Of a stretch of 64,000 nt of DNA, positions 55,459-64,000 are shown piece by piece. The notes under the pieces are model-generated. The model saw only the letters and a program-made list of their open reading frames with translations, did not search any database and was not told the DNA's origin. The DNA comes from Ruminiclostridium papyrosolvens C7 (GTDB taxonomy: Bacteria; Bacillota; Clostridia; Acetivibrionales; DSM-1351): NCBI RefSeq assembly GCF_000421965.1, contig NZ_ATAY01000017.1:19030-83029 (forward strand), given 5' to 3'. The position numbers and the translations under genes are program-made. Every line of letters begins with the position of its first letter. Position 1 is the stretch's first letter.

Positions 55459-56760
55459 CTAAAATTTCCTCTTATCTACCACTCTATTTGCCTTACCTTC
55501 GCTTCTTTCTATGGTCTTGGGCTCTACAAGCTTGACATTTGCATTAATTCCCAAAGTACTTTCTACCTCTTTCTTAATCTTATCTTCAAGGTCTTCAACT
55601 TTCTTAACTTCATCTGAAAACATATTCTGAGACATTTCAACACATATCTCAAGTACATCCAGATTATCAATCCTGTCCACTATCAAAAGGTAATGAGGTG
55701 CCGTTTCACCTACCTCTAAAAGTACATGCTCTACCTGGGACGGGAACACATTTACACCCCTTATTATAAGCATGTCGTCGCTTCTTCCTGTAACCTTGCT
55801 CATTCTCACCAGTGTTCTCCCACACTGACATTTTTCATAATTCAATGAGGATATATCGTGTGTCCTGTATCTGACTAATGGGAGTCCTTCTTTTGTAATG
55901 GTTGTGAAAACAAGCTCTCCATTTGTTCCTGGAGGCAGAATTTCCTCTGTCTCAGGATTTATTATCTCAGGAATGAAATGGTCTTCCTGTACATGTAAAC
56001 CACACTTGCAGGGGCAGTCAATCGACACTCCAGGCCCTATAATTTCACTAAGCCCATATATGTCCGTTGCTGTGATTCCCAACTGTGCCTCTATTTTCTT
56101 TCTCATGTTACTTGACCAGGGCTCCGCTCCGAAAATACCGGCCATGAGTCTTAATTCACTACGGTCTATTCCCATTTCCTCCATTTCTTCTGCCAGATAA
56201 AGTGCATATGATGGAGTACATGCCAGAATAGTCGTTCCGAAGTCCTTCATTATTTGCAACTGGCGTTTAGTATTGCCTCCTGAGGCAGGTATAACCGAGG
56301 CACCTATTTTTTCAACACCGTAATGTATTCCAAGCCCTCCAGTAAACAAACCGTATCCGTATGCTACTTGAACTATAGATTCCTTATTAGCACCTGCACT
56401 ATACAGTGACCTTGCCACTACTTCACTCCAGATATCCAAATCCCCGCGTGTATAACCCACAACCGTCTGTTTCCCTGTTGTCCCGGAAGATGCATGTATT
56501 CTTACAATCTTACTCATCGGCACGGCAAACATCCCGTACGGATATGTGTCCCTTAAATCCTGCTTGTTTGTATACGGCAATTTTTTCAAATCTTCCAATG
56601 ATTTTATATCACCGGGTTCAATACGGGCTTTTTGCATTTTGCTACGGTAAAGGGGTACATTGTGATAAACCCTCTTAATCGTGTCTATAAGTCTTTTTGA
56701 TTGAACCTCGGTCATTTCATCCCGCGACATGCACTCGTATGTTGAGTTCCAGTATTGCAT
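55459..56760 (-). CDS. paaK: Phenylacetate-CoA ligase-like AMP-forming ligase (PaaK family)
   Basis: 433 aa, the usual PaaK length, AGGAGG before ATG. Motifs: [11 protein letters not shown] (P-loop type, about 89-99), [10 protein letters not shown] (about 235-244), RYRTHDI (about 298-304), [18 protein letters not shown] (about 328-345). A Cys-rich segment, CPCKCGLH, and a later CQCG are as in clostridial members. PaaK enzymes activate phenylacetate or other aryl acids to CoA thioesters. Many clostridia have several copies for amino-acid-derived aryl acids. Its place beside ACP, ketosynthase and acyltransferase genes makes supply of an aryl-acyl starter possible, but it may be an unrelated housekeeping copy since it is a single-gene unit. 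Confidence 0.9.
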   Translation of the reverse strand: MQYWNSTYECMSRDEMTEVQSKRLIDTIKRVYHNVPLYRSKMQKARIEPGDIKSLEDLKKLPYTNKQDLRDTYPYGMFAVPMSKIVRIHASSGTTGKQTVVGYTRGDLDIWSEVVARSLYSAGANKESIVQVAYGYGLFTGGLGIHYGVEKIGASVIPASGGNTKRQLQIMKDFGTTILACTPSYALYLAEEMEEMGIDRSELRLMAGIFGAEPWSSNMRKKIEAQLGITATDIYGLSEIIGPGVSIDCPCKCGLHVQEDHFIPEIINPETEEILPPGTNGELVFTTITKEGLPLVRYRTHDISSLNYEKCQCGRTLVRMSKVTGRSDDMLIIRGVNVFPSQVEHVLLEVGETAPHYLLIVDRIDNLDVLEICVEMSQNMFSDEVKKVEDLEDKIKKEVESTLGINANVKLVEPKTIERSEGKANRVVDKRKF

Positions 56761-57134
56761 AATTTTACCCTCCTAAATTATATCCAGCAAGCCCACTACA
56801 TATCCTCAAAATAGCGTCAGAGATTACACATAATAACAGTTCCACTAAAAAGCAATAATCAGTTAACTTTCATACAACATGTTTTAATAAGTATATTCCG
56901 ATTAATACTCTCAAAAATAATATATTTACATAATGAAACAAATGTACCAACTTGCTTAAATTATATAACTTTTTTTGGTAATTAACGTAACCATATAATT
57001 GTAACAGTTGCATAAAGCAATACATAATATAACATTATGAGATTATATCAAAAAAAACTAGATAGTTATGTAAACAACATTGACATATGGTAATTATGAA
57101 TTTAAAAATCCAATTATTTATGGAGAGAGATAAT
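56761..57134. other. Divergent intergenic region between the ligase and the acyltransferase operon
   Basis: About 370 nt, very AT-rich, with no gene. A TTGACA at 57080-57085 on the plus strand has only a weak A-rich -10 near 57103. No other regulatory motif was recognised. Confidence 0.5.
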
Positions 57135-58598
57135 ATGAAGTTTATATTGAAGTCTGATAAAAATAAAATTAATATGTCCAAGTTGCCTCAAACAGCAGAA
57201 AATTATTATAAGAAACTTAACAAGGCATTAGCTAAATACTCCGGTATTAATATACAAAAATGTAGAAATACTGTGGACAGTTCGGAAATTATACCGGTTA
57301 ACGCATACGACATATTTAATTATGTTGCAAAGTATAAAACGGCAAATTTTCAAATACAGGCCATTATGGAGCTAGATGGAAGGTTGGACTTCGACAAGCT
57401 TGCAAAAGCAGTAAGATTGTCGGTTGATGCAGAACCAGTCCTGGGATGTGGATTTATTAAGAAATGTTCACCCTATTGGAAGCGTTTTGATGACATTGAT
57501 AATATAAATTTTTGCTCCTTGGTTGAGACGGATAATATAGACGAGGCTGTTCAACACTTCCTGGAAAGTCCTATGTATATGGATAATGCCCCTATGTTTA
57601 TGGTAAAACTCATACGCTCCGGTAAACATGATACTTTGGGTGTGAAAATCAACCATGTATGCAGTGATGGAGCTGGTGTAAGAGAATATATACAACTTCT
57701 TTCAGATATTTATTCCCGTATTGATGCCGGAGATAAAGAATATACTCCAAGCTCGAGTGTACGAGACAGGGAGGATCATGAGAACCTATTATATGCACTC
57801 GACAAGGAAAGTATGGATACATCCTGGAGTCTCCATGAACAAATATCACTGCCTACCTGGAGGTTTCACTGGAAGAACAGACGAATGGGTGATACACGTT
57901 TTGTGGTATGCAGACTTCCTTACGGGCATTTGGATATACTAAAAGATTATGCTAAAACCAGAAATGCAACAATTAATGATTTGATTTTAACAGCAATTTT
58001 TAGGGCTATGTTTGAAATTTCCAAGCCTCCATACGGCGTACCAATGGATATTCCTATTACAATGGATTTGCGAAAGTACCTCCCGGACCATAAGGCTCAG
58101 GCAATAAGAAATCTCTCAGGAGGAGTTGTAATAAAAATAGGCAGGAAACCTCATGAATCTTTTGAAGGAACCTTATCTAGAATAATACCCTTGACGAAAT
58201 ACTTTAAAAACAAACATCCAAATGCAGAAAATATCAGAATGGCAGACTACATTGAAGCAATGAGTTTCCGCCAGATCTGCTCATACTTCAAGGCTATATC
58301 CCAAGTTAATGAATTAGAGTCCCTAAGTCCTTTTTCTGGTGTCAATACGTGCGCCCCTGTATTATCAAATTTTGGATTTACCTCTAAGTCTTTAATCAGG
58401 TTCGGCAAGAATGTTGTTACTGACGCATATATCATCCCGCCTGTTGTACGTGCTCCTGGTATACTCTTTGCAGCCAGTACCTATGACGGTGTAATTACTT
58501 TGTCAGTGGGCTATTACAAACCTTCAGTCCGAAAGAGTACTATGGAAGGTCTTCTTAATAAAATCAAAGATGAGCTGGTGGAAGGTTGCAGGCAATAG
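57135..58598 (+). CDS. Stand-alone condensation-like acyltransferase A
   Basis: About 487 aa from ATG 57135, preceded by GGAGAG at 9 nt; an upstream in-frame ATG at 57087 lacks a ribosome site. Catalytic motif INHVCSDGAG near residue 179. Conserved blocks include QIQAIMELDGRLDFDKLAKA and GVPMDIPITMDLRKYLPDH, nearly repeated in the protein at 60804-62252, so the two are recent paralogues. They belong to the condensation/alcohol acyltransferase superfamily with no fused carrier domain. Followed by ACP, FabH-like and SDR genes in the same direction, so it may transfer the acyl chain made on that ACP. Acceptor unknown. Confidence 0.82.
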   Translation: MKFILKSDKNKINMSKLPQTAENYYKKLNKALAKYSGINIQKCRNTVDSSEIIPVNAYDIFNYVAKYKTANFQIQAIMELDGRLDFDKLAKAVRLSVDAEPVLGCGFIKKCSPYWKRFDDIDNINFCSLVETDNIDEAVQHFLESPMYMDNAPMFMVKLIRSGKHDTLGVKINHVCSDGAGVREYIQLLSDIYSRIDAGDKEYTPSSSVRDREDHENLLYALDKESMDTSWSLHEQISLPTWRFHWKNRRMGDTRFVVCRLPYGHLDILKDYAKTRNATINDLILTAIFRAMFEISKPPYGVPMDIPITMDLRKYLPDHKAQAIRNLSGGVVIKIGRKPHESFEGTLSRIIPLTKYFKNKHPNAENIRMADYIEAMSFRQICSYFKAISQVNELESLSPFSGVNTCAPVLSNFGFTSKSLIRFGKNVVTDAYIIPPVVRAPGILFAASTYDGVITLSVGYYKPSVRKSTMEGLLNKIKDELVEGCRQ

Positions 58599-58701
58599 CC
58601 ATAAGGATAGTCATTTAAAAAACATTTCACACATCGTCCTAAAGCAGCATATATTATTACGGTAAACATTACATTTGCATCTGCAGAAAGGGTGATTTGA
58701 T

Positions 58702-58920
58702 ATGACTTATAAAGAAAAGCTTAATCTTCTGGAAGAATTGCTACTCATCGAAAAAGATACACTGGATGGAACTGTAGAGCTGAATAGTATCAGTGAATGG
58801 GATTCCATGGCTGTAATAACTACAATCGCTATGTTTGATAGCGTTTATAACAAGAACATCAAGTCTGAGGAAATAAAGCAATTTAAAACCATACAGGACA
58901 TTATTGATAAAATGGAGTGA
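58702..58920 (+). CDS. Discrete acyl carrier protein
   Basis: 72 aa with AAAGGGTG before ATG. The pantetheine Ser is S35 in ISEWDSMAVITTIAMF. A short ACP of this kind with the SEWDS motif is typical of stand-alone carriers in secondary metabolism rather than of fatty-acid AcpP (DSL). Its TGA overlaps the GAGG site of the next gene, so translation is probably coupled with the ketosynthase. It would carry the substrate of the ketosynthase, the reductase and perhaps the acyltransferases. Confidence 0.85.
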   Translation: MTYKEKLNLLEELLLIEKDTLDGTVELNSISEWDSMAVITTIAMFDSVYNKNIKSEEIKQFKTIQDIIDKME

Positions 58921-58931
58921 GGTGCGGTTAA

Positions 58932-59987
58932 TTGGCTAACGGTATATTGAAAAATGTGGAGATTAAAGGTATAGCATGTGCAGTACCTGATCATTTAGTA
59001 AATAACGAAGATTTTTTTGGGGTGTTCGGAGAGGAAAGTGTACAAAAGTTTATTAATATGACAGGTGTCAAAACGAGGCGTGTAGCTATTGACGAGCAAT
59101 GTGCCTCAGATTTATGCTATGTTGCTGCAAAAAAGCTCATGGAAAGGTTGAACTGGGAGGCCTCTACCATTGATGCCTTGATATTCATTACCCAGACACC
59201 TGATTATGCAGTACCAGCAACCGCATGTGTTATGCAACATAGACTCGGGCTAAGTGATGAATGTATTGCCTTTGACATAAACCTTGGATGTTCCGCTTAT
59301 GTCTACGGCTTGTGGCAGGCTGCTACAATGATCTCTACACAGAACATAAACAGAGTACTTCTACTCGTTGGTGATACCAGTAATTTTGGAATAAACCCGA
59401 ACGACAGTGCAACTGCAATGATATTTGGTGATGGAGGCACAGCAACTGCTTTGGAAAAAACAGAAGGTAAGGATATTAAATACTTTTTGAAGACCAAAGG
59501 CAGCGGCTATAAGTACATTATGGTACCTGCAGGCCATGCAAGAAGCAGGAGCCAAACTATTGTGGATAAGTCGGAGTATGAATTGTCCATGAACGGCGCT
59601 GATATTTTCAACTTTACTATAACTGATGTACAAAAGTCTTTGGCAGACTTTATGGCAGAGAACTCCATTGGTAAAAATGATGTAGATATGTATGTGTTTC
59701 ATCAAGCTAATTTATTTATTATTAAGCATTTGACGAAAAAACTGGGTATTCCTATAGAAAAGGTACCCATATCTATTGACAGATACGGAAACACAAGTGG
59801 TGAATCTATTCCTCTGACACTGGTTGATGCATTGGGTTCAGAGCAATCGGATGATACAATAAAACTTCTACTATGCGGTTTTGGTGTTGGTTTATCCTAT
59901 GGAGCAATTTATCTGGAAATGAAAAAGTCCGCTTGTATCCCTATGATATACACTAATTATTATTTTGATGGGGTTGATAAAAAGTGA
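58932..59987 (+). CDS. FabH-like beta-ketoacyl-ACP synthase III
   Basis: 351 aa from a TTG start with GAGGTG upstream. The KAS III triad is visible: C120 in INLGCSAYVYG, H257 in VFHQANLF, N287 in YGNTSGESIP. The first 11 aa and the C-terminal 20 aa (CIPMIYTNYYFDG) are extra compared with FabH. KAS III enzymes start chains from acyl-CoA, or act as acyl or ester-forming transferases in secondary metabolism. The catalytic set is complete. It overlaps the SDR gene (GTGA). With a PaaK ligase nearby, an unusual starter such as an aryl-acyl is possible. Confidence 0.92.
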   Translation: MANGILKNVEIKGIACAVPDHLVNNEDFFGVFGEESVQKFINMTGVKTRRVAIDEQCASDLCYVAAKKLMERLNWEASTIDALIFITQTPDYAVPATACVMQHRLGLSDECIAFDINLGCSAYVYGLWQAATMISTQNINRVLLLVGDTSNFGINPNDSATAMIFGDGGTATALEKTEGKDIKYFLKTKGSGYKYIMVPAGHARSRSQTIVDKSEYELSMNGADIFNFTITDVQKSLADFMAENSIGKNDVDMYVFHQANLFIIKHLTKKLGIPIEKVPISIDRYGNTSGESIPLTLVDALGSEQSDDTIKLLLCGFGVGLSYGAIYLEMKKSACIPMIYTNYYFDGVDKK

Positions 59988-60745
59988 AAAACCCAATGGA
60001 TTTAAGTGGAAAAAATATATTGGTTACCGGAGCTTCCTCTGGAATCGGAAAAGGCATTGCCATATATCTGAGTAAAGTCGGTGCAAACATTATTATGGCT
60101 GCCAGAAATGAAGGAAAGTTGAAAGAAACATTCAACGAGCTGGAACCCGGCAACCATTCCTATTACCTAATTGATTTAAATAATTTGGATGAAATAGAAG
60201 ACATGATAGACAATATATGTAGTGATGGAAGAAAACTTAACGGTATTGTACATTCAGCCGGTATCTCAAGCACAATTCCTATACAATACATAAAACTTGA
60301 TAATTTAAAAAGTATTATGTCTGTAAATTTTTATTCCTTTATAGAGCTTGTAAAACATTTTTCCAAAAGGAAGTATAATGACAATGGGGGCAGTATAGTA
60401 GCAATATCATCTATTTCAAGTAAAGTAGGTGCCAGGGGCTTGGCTGCGTACTGTGCAAGCAAAGGTGCCCTTGACAGTTCAATCAGACCAATAGCACTGG
60501 AGCTTGCAGCAAAAAACATCCGAATAAACTCTATTGCACCCGGAATGATTAAATCTCAAATATATGATGGTTTGATTGAGCTTGTCAACAATAAGGATTT
60601 TGAAACCGATCTGAAAAAACGGCAAATCTTAGGGCTGGGAAAACCCGAGGATGTCGCTTCCGTAGCCGCATTCCTTTTAAGTGATGCATCAAAGTTTATT
60701 ACCGGCACATCTATTACGGTTGATGGCGGTTATTTAGCACACTAG
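59984..60745 (+). CDS. Short-chain dehydrogenase/reductase, FabG-like
   Basis: 253 aa, GTG start overlapping the KAS III stop by 4 nt. Classical SDR: TGASSGIGKG cofactor motif (about 15-24), HSAG in the middle, catalytic AISSISS and YCASK, then N-rich SIAPGMIKS, and the C-terminal TGTSITVDGGY, the signature of FabG-type reductases. It would reduce the 3-ketoacyl-ACP made by the ketosynthase. Last gene of the plus-strand unit, followed by a strong terminator. Confidence 0.92.
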   Translation: MKNPMDLSGKNILVTGASSGIGKGIAIYLSKVGANIIMAARNEGKLKETFNELEPGNHSYYLIDLNNLDEIEDMIDNICSDGRKLNGIVHSAGISSTIPIQYIKLDNLKSIMSVNFYSFIELVKHFSKRKYNDNGGSIVAISSISSKVGARGLAAYCASKGALDSSIRPIALELAAKNIRINSIAPGMIKSQIYDGLIELVNNKDFETDLKKRQILGLGKPEDVASVAAFLLSDASKFITGTSITVDGGYLAH

Positions 60746-60757
60746 ACTCAAAATTTT

Positions 60758-60785
60758 GAAAAGCGCCCGTAACCGGGCGCTTTTC
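60758..60785. terminator. Strong bidirectional terminator between convergent operons
   Basis: A 12-bp stem GAAAAGCGCCCG / CGGGCGCTTTTC with a 4-nt loop, with A-run and T-run on the two sides. It serves the SDR unit (plus) and the acyltransferase unit (minus). Confidence 0.9.
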
Positions 60786-60803
60786 TTATACAAAATTCCT
60801 ATC

Positions 60804-62252
60804 TTAACTTTTATATCCTTGAATAAGCTCATTCTTTATTAAACTAAGGAGCCTATCTATATTCTCCTTGCTGACTGTACTCTTATAATAACCAACTGCA
60901 AGTGTTAAAACGGAGTTGTACGTGCTTGTCATTAGTAAAAGGCCTGGTGCACGAACAACGGGCGGTAAAATAAAAGCGTCAATGACAGTGTTATTTCCAA
61001 AACTTATTAAAGACTTTGATAAAATACCTAAATTGGATAAAGTAGGTACACATTTATCACCAAAATACAGAGGACAAGTAGATTGTGTCTTGCTAGTATC
61101 AGCCTGGTAATAGGCAAGTGTTTCTTTAAAGTTTATATTTTCTAAACGTTCCAGACCAATAGCACTTTGCAAACCAGGATACCCCTTTTTTATTTTTTTC
61201 ATCATATTGGAAACTCTTTTCAAAGTTCTATTAAAGGGTTCATTTATCAGCATTATAAGCCTGGTGTTTACCGAACCTGAAAAGTTTCTTATTGCCATGG
61301 TTTTATGATCAGGTAGATAACGACGTAAATCAATTGTAACTGGAATTTCCATAGGCACACCATATATAGGCTGCCCCATTTCAAGCATTGCTCTATAATA
61401 AGCAGTAAGTATATAATCATTAACTGTAGCGTCAAGGCTTTTGGCATATTTACTTATTTCCTCCAAATGCCCGGAATGTAATCTGGAGACTGACATAAGA
61501 ATAGTATTAGACCCGCTTTGTTCCCAGGGAAATGGCCAAGTAGGCATACAAATATCCGAGCCGGGTATAAATATCGCATCTTGATTTGTTATACCCAATT
61601 CTGCAAACATTCTATCCTGGTCTTTTCTCCCAGCTATTCTGGGCTCAGGTTCAAAGGTACCATTCTTTTGATTAAGTTTGGTATATATGTCCGCCAGAAG
61701 CTGTACATATTCCTGTGTTCCTATTCCATCACAACAAGCGTGATTCATTTTTATAGCTAAAACATCACTTCGGCCTGAGCGTATTAGCCTTACATTCACC
61801 ATTGGAGCAAAATCAAGGTCTACATCATCTCGTATAAAATTATGAATCGCTTGATCAATATTTTCAGTCTCTTCAAAAGTACAGAAATCAATCATGTTAA
61901 TGTTATCCAATGGTTTCCAATAAGGCTTCCTATCTTCGATGAACCGACATCCCAAAATAGGCTCTACAACTATTGACAATTTTACGGCCTGTTTTAATTT
62001 ATCGAAGTCCAACCTTCCATCTAGCTTCATTATGGCTTGAATCTGAAGATTTGCCATATTGTATCGTGCTACATAATTGTAAATATCATGCCCGTTAGCC
62101 GGAAAAGTGCCTGCTCTATCTTCCTCATTATATAAATGTTGCGGCTCCATGAAATTTTTTTCTAATAGTTTAGTATAATCTTTATAATAGCGTGTGACAC
62201 TTTGTATCATTTTGTTGTAATTATTCTTATTATTTTTATATATATCTTTCAT
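60804..62252 (-). CDS. Stand-alone condensation-like acyltransferase B
   Basis: 482 aa, GGAG before ATG. Catalytic motif MNHACCDGIG near residue 170. QIQAIMKLDGRLDFDKLKQA and GVPMEIPVTIDLRRYLPDH match the 57135 protein almost residue by residue, so this is a duplicated pair on opposite strands around the ACP-ketosynthase-reductase genes. Same superfamily as PapA and alcohol acyltransferases. Last gene of the thioesterase-kinase-acyltransferase unit. The two copies may acylate two positions of one molecule or different substrates. Confidence 0.82.
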   Translation of the reverse strand: MKDIYKNNKNNYNKMIQSVTRYYKDYTKLLEKNFMEPQHLYNEEDRAGTFPANGHDIYNYVARYNMANLQIQAIMKLDGRLDFDKLKQAVKLSIVVEPILGCRFIEDRKPYWKPLDNINMIDFCTFEETENIDQAIHNFIRDDVDLDFAPMVNVRLIRSGRSDVLAIKMNHACCDGIGTQEYVQLLADIYTKLNQKNGTFEPEPRIAGRKDQDRMFAELGITNQDAIFIPGSDICMPTWPFPWEQSGSNTILMSVSRLHSGHLEEISKYAKSLDATVNDYILTAYYRAMLEMGQPIYGVPMEIPVTIDLRRYLPDHKTMAIRNFSGSVNTRLIMLINEPFNRTLKRVSNMMKKIKKGYPGLQSAIGLERLENINFKETLAYYQADTSKTQSTCPLYFGDKCVPTLSNLGILSKSLISFGNNTVIDAFILPPVVRAPGLLLMTSTYNSVLTLAVGYYKSTVSKENIDRLLSLIKNELIQGYKS

Positions 62253-62334
62253 ATAAAATTCACTCCAATAAATCAGAATTTCTGCTAAACCTTGCTTTAT
62301 AATAAAGCAAATATTATTACGTAATTAGTCCCTG

Positions 62335-63141
62335 TTAACTTAATTGTGCCAAGCGTTTATCAATTATGTTCATTAGCCACTTTTTTTCTCCAGGTATATT
62401 GTCTTTGAGCCTTGAGGCAGCCACTGGAAGCATCCATGCATCAATATCCTCATACTTAACTCTGGCAATCTTCATATACTCATTTACGTAAACCTGATAT
62501 GCCAGCAGTCTAGGGTAATAGCTCAGCATATTCATTGGATCAGGTACTCCGGAAAAAGTCGGTGGACGGATAATCAAGCATGTCCGGGCAACGTCCCCTG
62601 ATGGGTTTCCCGTATAGGCGCCATTCCAGTCAATAGGTACCAATTTGTTACCTGAAAGTATTATATTATTAAAATGGAGGTCGCCATGACAAATACTTTT
62701 ACCATCAGGTAAACTTTCCATATAGTCTAATATTCTTTTTAGCCTTCCGCGAAGTATACAAGATGAGGCCTTTATTTTATATGTGAATTTTTCCTTCTGG
62801 GTTGGTAACCCATTTACCGAAAATTTATGAATATTATGTTGCAAAACTGCCAGCTGCTGCACATAATAATATAATTCCCAAGGTTGTATCCTGAGATGCT
62901 CCATTATTGACTTACCAAATATCCTTTGGAACACTATACCTTTACGTCCATCAATTTCAACCTTATCAAATACAGCTGGCGATGTTATACCCGATTCATG
63001 AACTAAATATCCAACTTTCGCCTCTCGATTTACCCATTCATCATTACTAAACTTATTGAAATACAGCTTTAAAACTTTATCCTCGCCCCACTCATATACC
63101 TCGGCAGTTACACCACTGCCTAGCAATTTTCCTTTATTCAT
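62335..63141 (-). CDS. Aminoglycoside phosphotransferase-like kinase
   Basis: 268 aa from ATG 63141, chosen for AAGGAG 7 nt upstream (a TTG 21 nt earlier is open). Protein-kinase-like fold: GSGVTAEVYEW nucleotide loop near the start, Lys in VLKLYFNK, catalytic ICHGDLHFNNIIL (about 152-164), and the metal-binding IDWNGAYTGNPSGDVAR (about 173-189). APH-family enzymes phosphorylate antibiotics or small metabolites. Co-transcribed with a thioesterase and an acyltransferase, it could modify or detoxify the product of this locus, or activate a hydroxyl precursor. Substrate unknown. Confidence 0.85.
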   Translation of the reverse strand: MNKGKLLGSGVTAEVYEWGEDKVLKLYFNKFSNDEWVNREAKVGYLVHESGITSPAVFDKVEIDGRKGIVFQRIFGKSIMEHLRIQPWELYYYVQQLAVLQHNIHKFSVNGLPTQKEKFTYKIKASSCILRGRLKRILDYMESLPDGKSICHGDLHFNNIILSGNKLVPIDWNGAYTGNPSGDVARTCLIIRPPTFSGVPDPMNMLSYYPRLLAYQVYVNEYMKIARVKYEDIDAWMLPVAASRLKDNIPGEKKWLMNIIDKRLAQLS

Positions 63142-63180
63142 GGTTGACTCCTTTTTTATCAAGCTGTGAAAGCGTTGATA

Positions 63181-63642
63181 TTATTGCCTGTGAACATACA
63201 TAGTGCCGTTGTCCCCATTAATACCGCCTATTTCTACTCTAGTCTTCAGTGATGTATATATTTGGGGTGCTGCCTTTTCTATATTGAGTGGCTTGATATC
63301 TCTACCTGTCCACGCATGAACAGTACTTCCGAATGCTATAGTCTTTCCGCTTTTTTTGTTTAGCACTTTGTATTCAAATCTTACCTTTACGCAGGATATA
63401 AATGTTATTCCTGTAATAACTGTTATTTCATCACCATATCTTGCAGGGCTTTTAAATTTACATTCCAACTCTGAAAGTGGAAGATAAAATCCCTGAGAAT
63501 TAATACTTGAATTTGGGATGCCTGCTTTGTACAAATAGTCTCTCCTGCCGATTTCAAACCACTTTGGGTAATTAGAATGATGTACGATACCCATTTTATC
63601 TATTTCAGAATACCTGACAGGAAACGAAGTTCTGGTTGTCAT
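63181..63642 (-). CDS. 4HBT/YbgC-like acyl thioesterase
   Basis: About 153 aa from ATG 63642 with GGAG 7 nt upstream; an in-frame ATG at 63654 with GAGG is a second possibility. Hotdog fold with the 4-hydroxybenzoyl-CoA thioesterase motif RYSEIDKMGIVHHSNYPKWF, then E and R. The catalytic Asp is about D15, with H21 and H22 nearby. Such enzymes release acyl groups from CoA or ACP. As first gene of the minus unit beside a discrete ACP system, it may off-load or edit the ACP-bound chain. Confidence 0.88.
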   Translation of the reverse strand: MTTRTSFPVRYSEIDKMGIVHHSNYPKWFEIGRRDYLYKAGIPNSSINSQGFYLPLSELECKFKSPARYGDEITVITGITFISCVKVRFEYKVLNKKSGKTIAFGSTVHAWTGRDIKPLNIEKAAPQIYTSLKTRVEIGGINGDNGTMYVHRQ

Positions 63643-63654
63643 TATAATCTCCAT

Positions 63655-64000
63655 TCCGCCTCTATTGCGGCAAAATAAATATTAATGAAAAGACACTTTT
63701 GGCTTTTCTCTGTACTATGAGTTCCATGTAAATAAAAGTAATTCTTTACCGTTTTATCAGATTGTTTCTAATATTTTCCCTTAAGTATCTTTAGTTTTCT
63801 TATCATAAGTTTTCAATTCTGTTGTCATAATTGTTTGCCCCTTAACTCGTATTTCTACAGAAATAACGGAATTAAATAGACATAATTTATACTATATTTG
63901 CATTATGATCTTTAATAGCATTATATGAACCATTTACATAAATGTTACAGTCAAGTATTATGTCAAGAAACTTTGGCAAAATCCTACCAAAAAACGAATA
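63655..64000. other. AT-rich region upstream of the thioesterase operon
   Basis: About 346 nt with no gene seen. On the minus strand TATAAT occurs at 63925-63920 and TTGAC(A/T) boxes at 63966-63961 and 63954-63949, but spacings are not standard. A promoter for the thioesterase unit is likely here, but I cannot fix it. Confidence 0.4.

Noticed and set aside
54045..63642. Treating the acyltransferase/ACP/KAS III locus as part of the NRPS-PKS cluster
   Set aside because: Separated by an unrelated gene set, an IS remnant and an MFS gene of different composition, with its own promoters and terminators. A functional link is possible but not shown.

Overview
The window is AT-rich DNA with Gram-positive style AGGAGG/GGAG ribosome sites and sigma-A type TTGACA/TATAAT promoters. 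It most resembles an anaerobic Bacillota, probably a Clostridia member of the Ruminiclostridium type; the genus is inference. No rRNA, tRNA or CRISPR array was seen.

Positions 1-48359 are one large minus-strand hybrid NRPS-PKS gene cluster, read from right to left and cut off by the left edge. In transcription order it has: a BtrH-type acyltransferase/peptidase-like protein (48359); a starter NRPS, C-A(Asn)-PCP-E (47322); a fused S12 serine peptidase, membrane region and cyclic-peptide type ABC exporter (42778); genes for unusual polyketide extender units (FkbH-like, two ACPs, 3-hydroxyacyl-ACP dehydrogenase, acyl-ACP dehydrogenase, stand-alone Ser adenylation domain, discrete AT; 39571-32971); a ZmaR-like GNAT (32949); an intrinsic terminator; three hybrid megasynthases (31671, 23965, 16127); a U32/UbiU-like protein (2399); and the start of a further NRPS (1224). 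This layout is the zwittermicin/colibactin/xenocoumacin logic. An N-acyl-D-Asn prodrug cap is built first and removed by a membrane peptidase during export, and aminomalonyl- and/or hydroxymalonyl-ACP are delivered in trans to a module whose own AT is dead. The colinear reading is acyl-D-Asn, an unassigned amino acid, a ketide with reduced keto group from a trans-loaded extender, a second reduced ketide, Ser, a third reduced ketide, D-Ser, Gly, and then whatever the truncated NRPS adds.

Positions 48360-48906 hold divergent promoters and a structured leader. Positions 48907-49899 carry a second BtrH-like protein that has lost its catalytic Cys. Positions 49960-51688 hold small membrane proteins, a beta-helix protein and an RCC1-repeat remnant. 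Positions 51941-52211 are a decayed IS200/IS605 element, followed at 52506 by an MFS (oxalate/formate antiporter type) transporter of visibly higher GC.

Positions 54045-63642 are a second metabolic locus. It has three stand-alone condensation-like acyltransferases, a PaaK-type CoA ligase, a discrete ACP, a FabH-like ketosynthase, an SDR reductase, a 4HBT thioesterase and an aminoglycoside-phosphotransferase-like kinase. It looks like a system for making and transferring a special acyl group; whether it serves the NRPS-PKS product is unknown.
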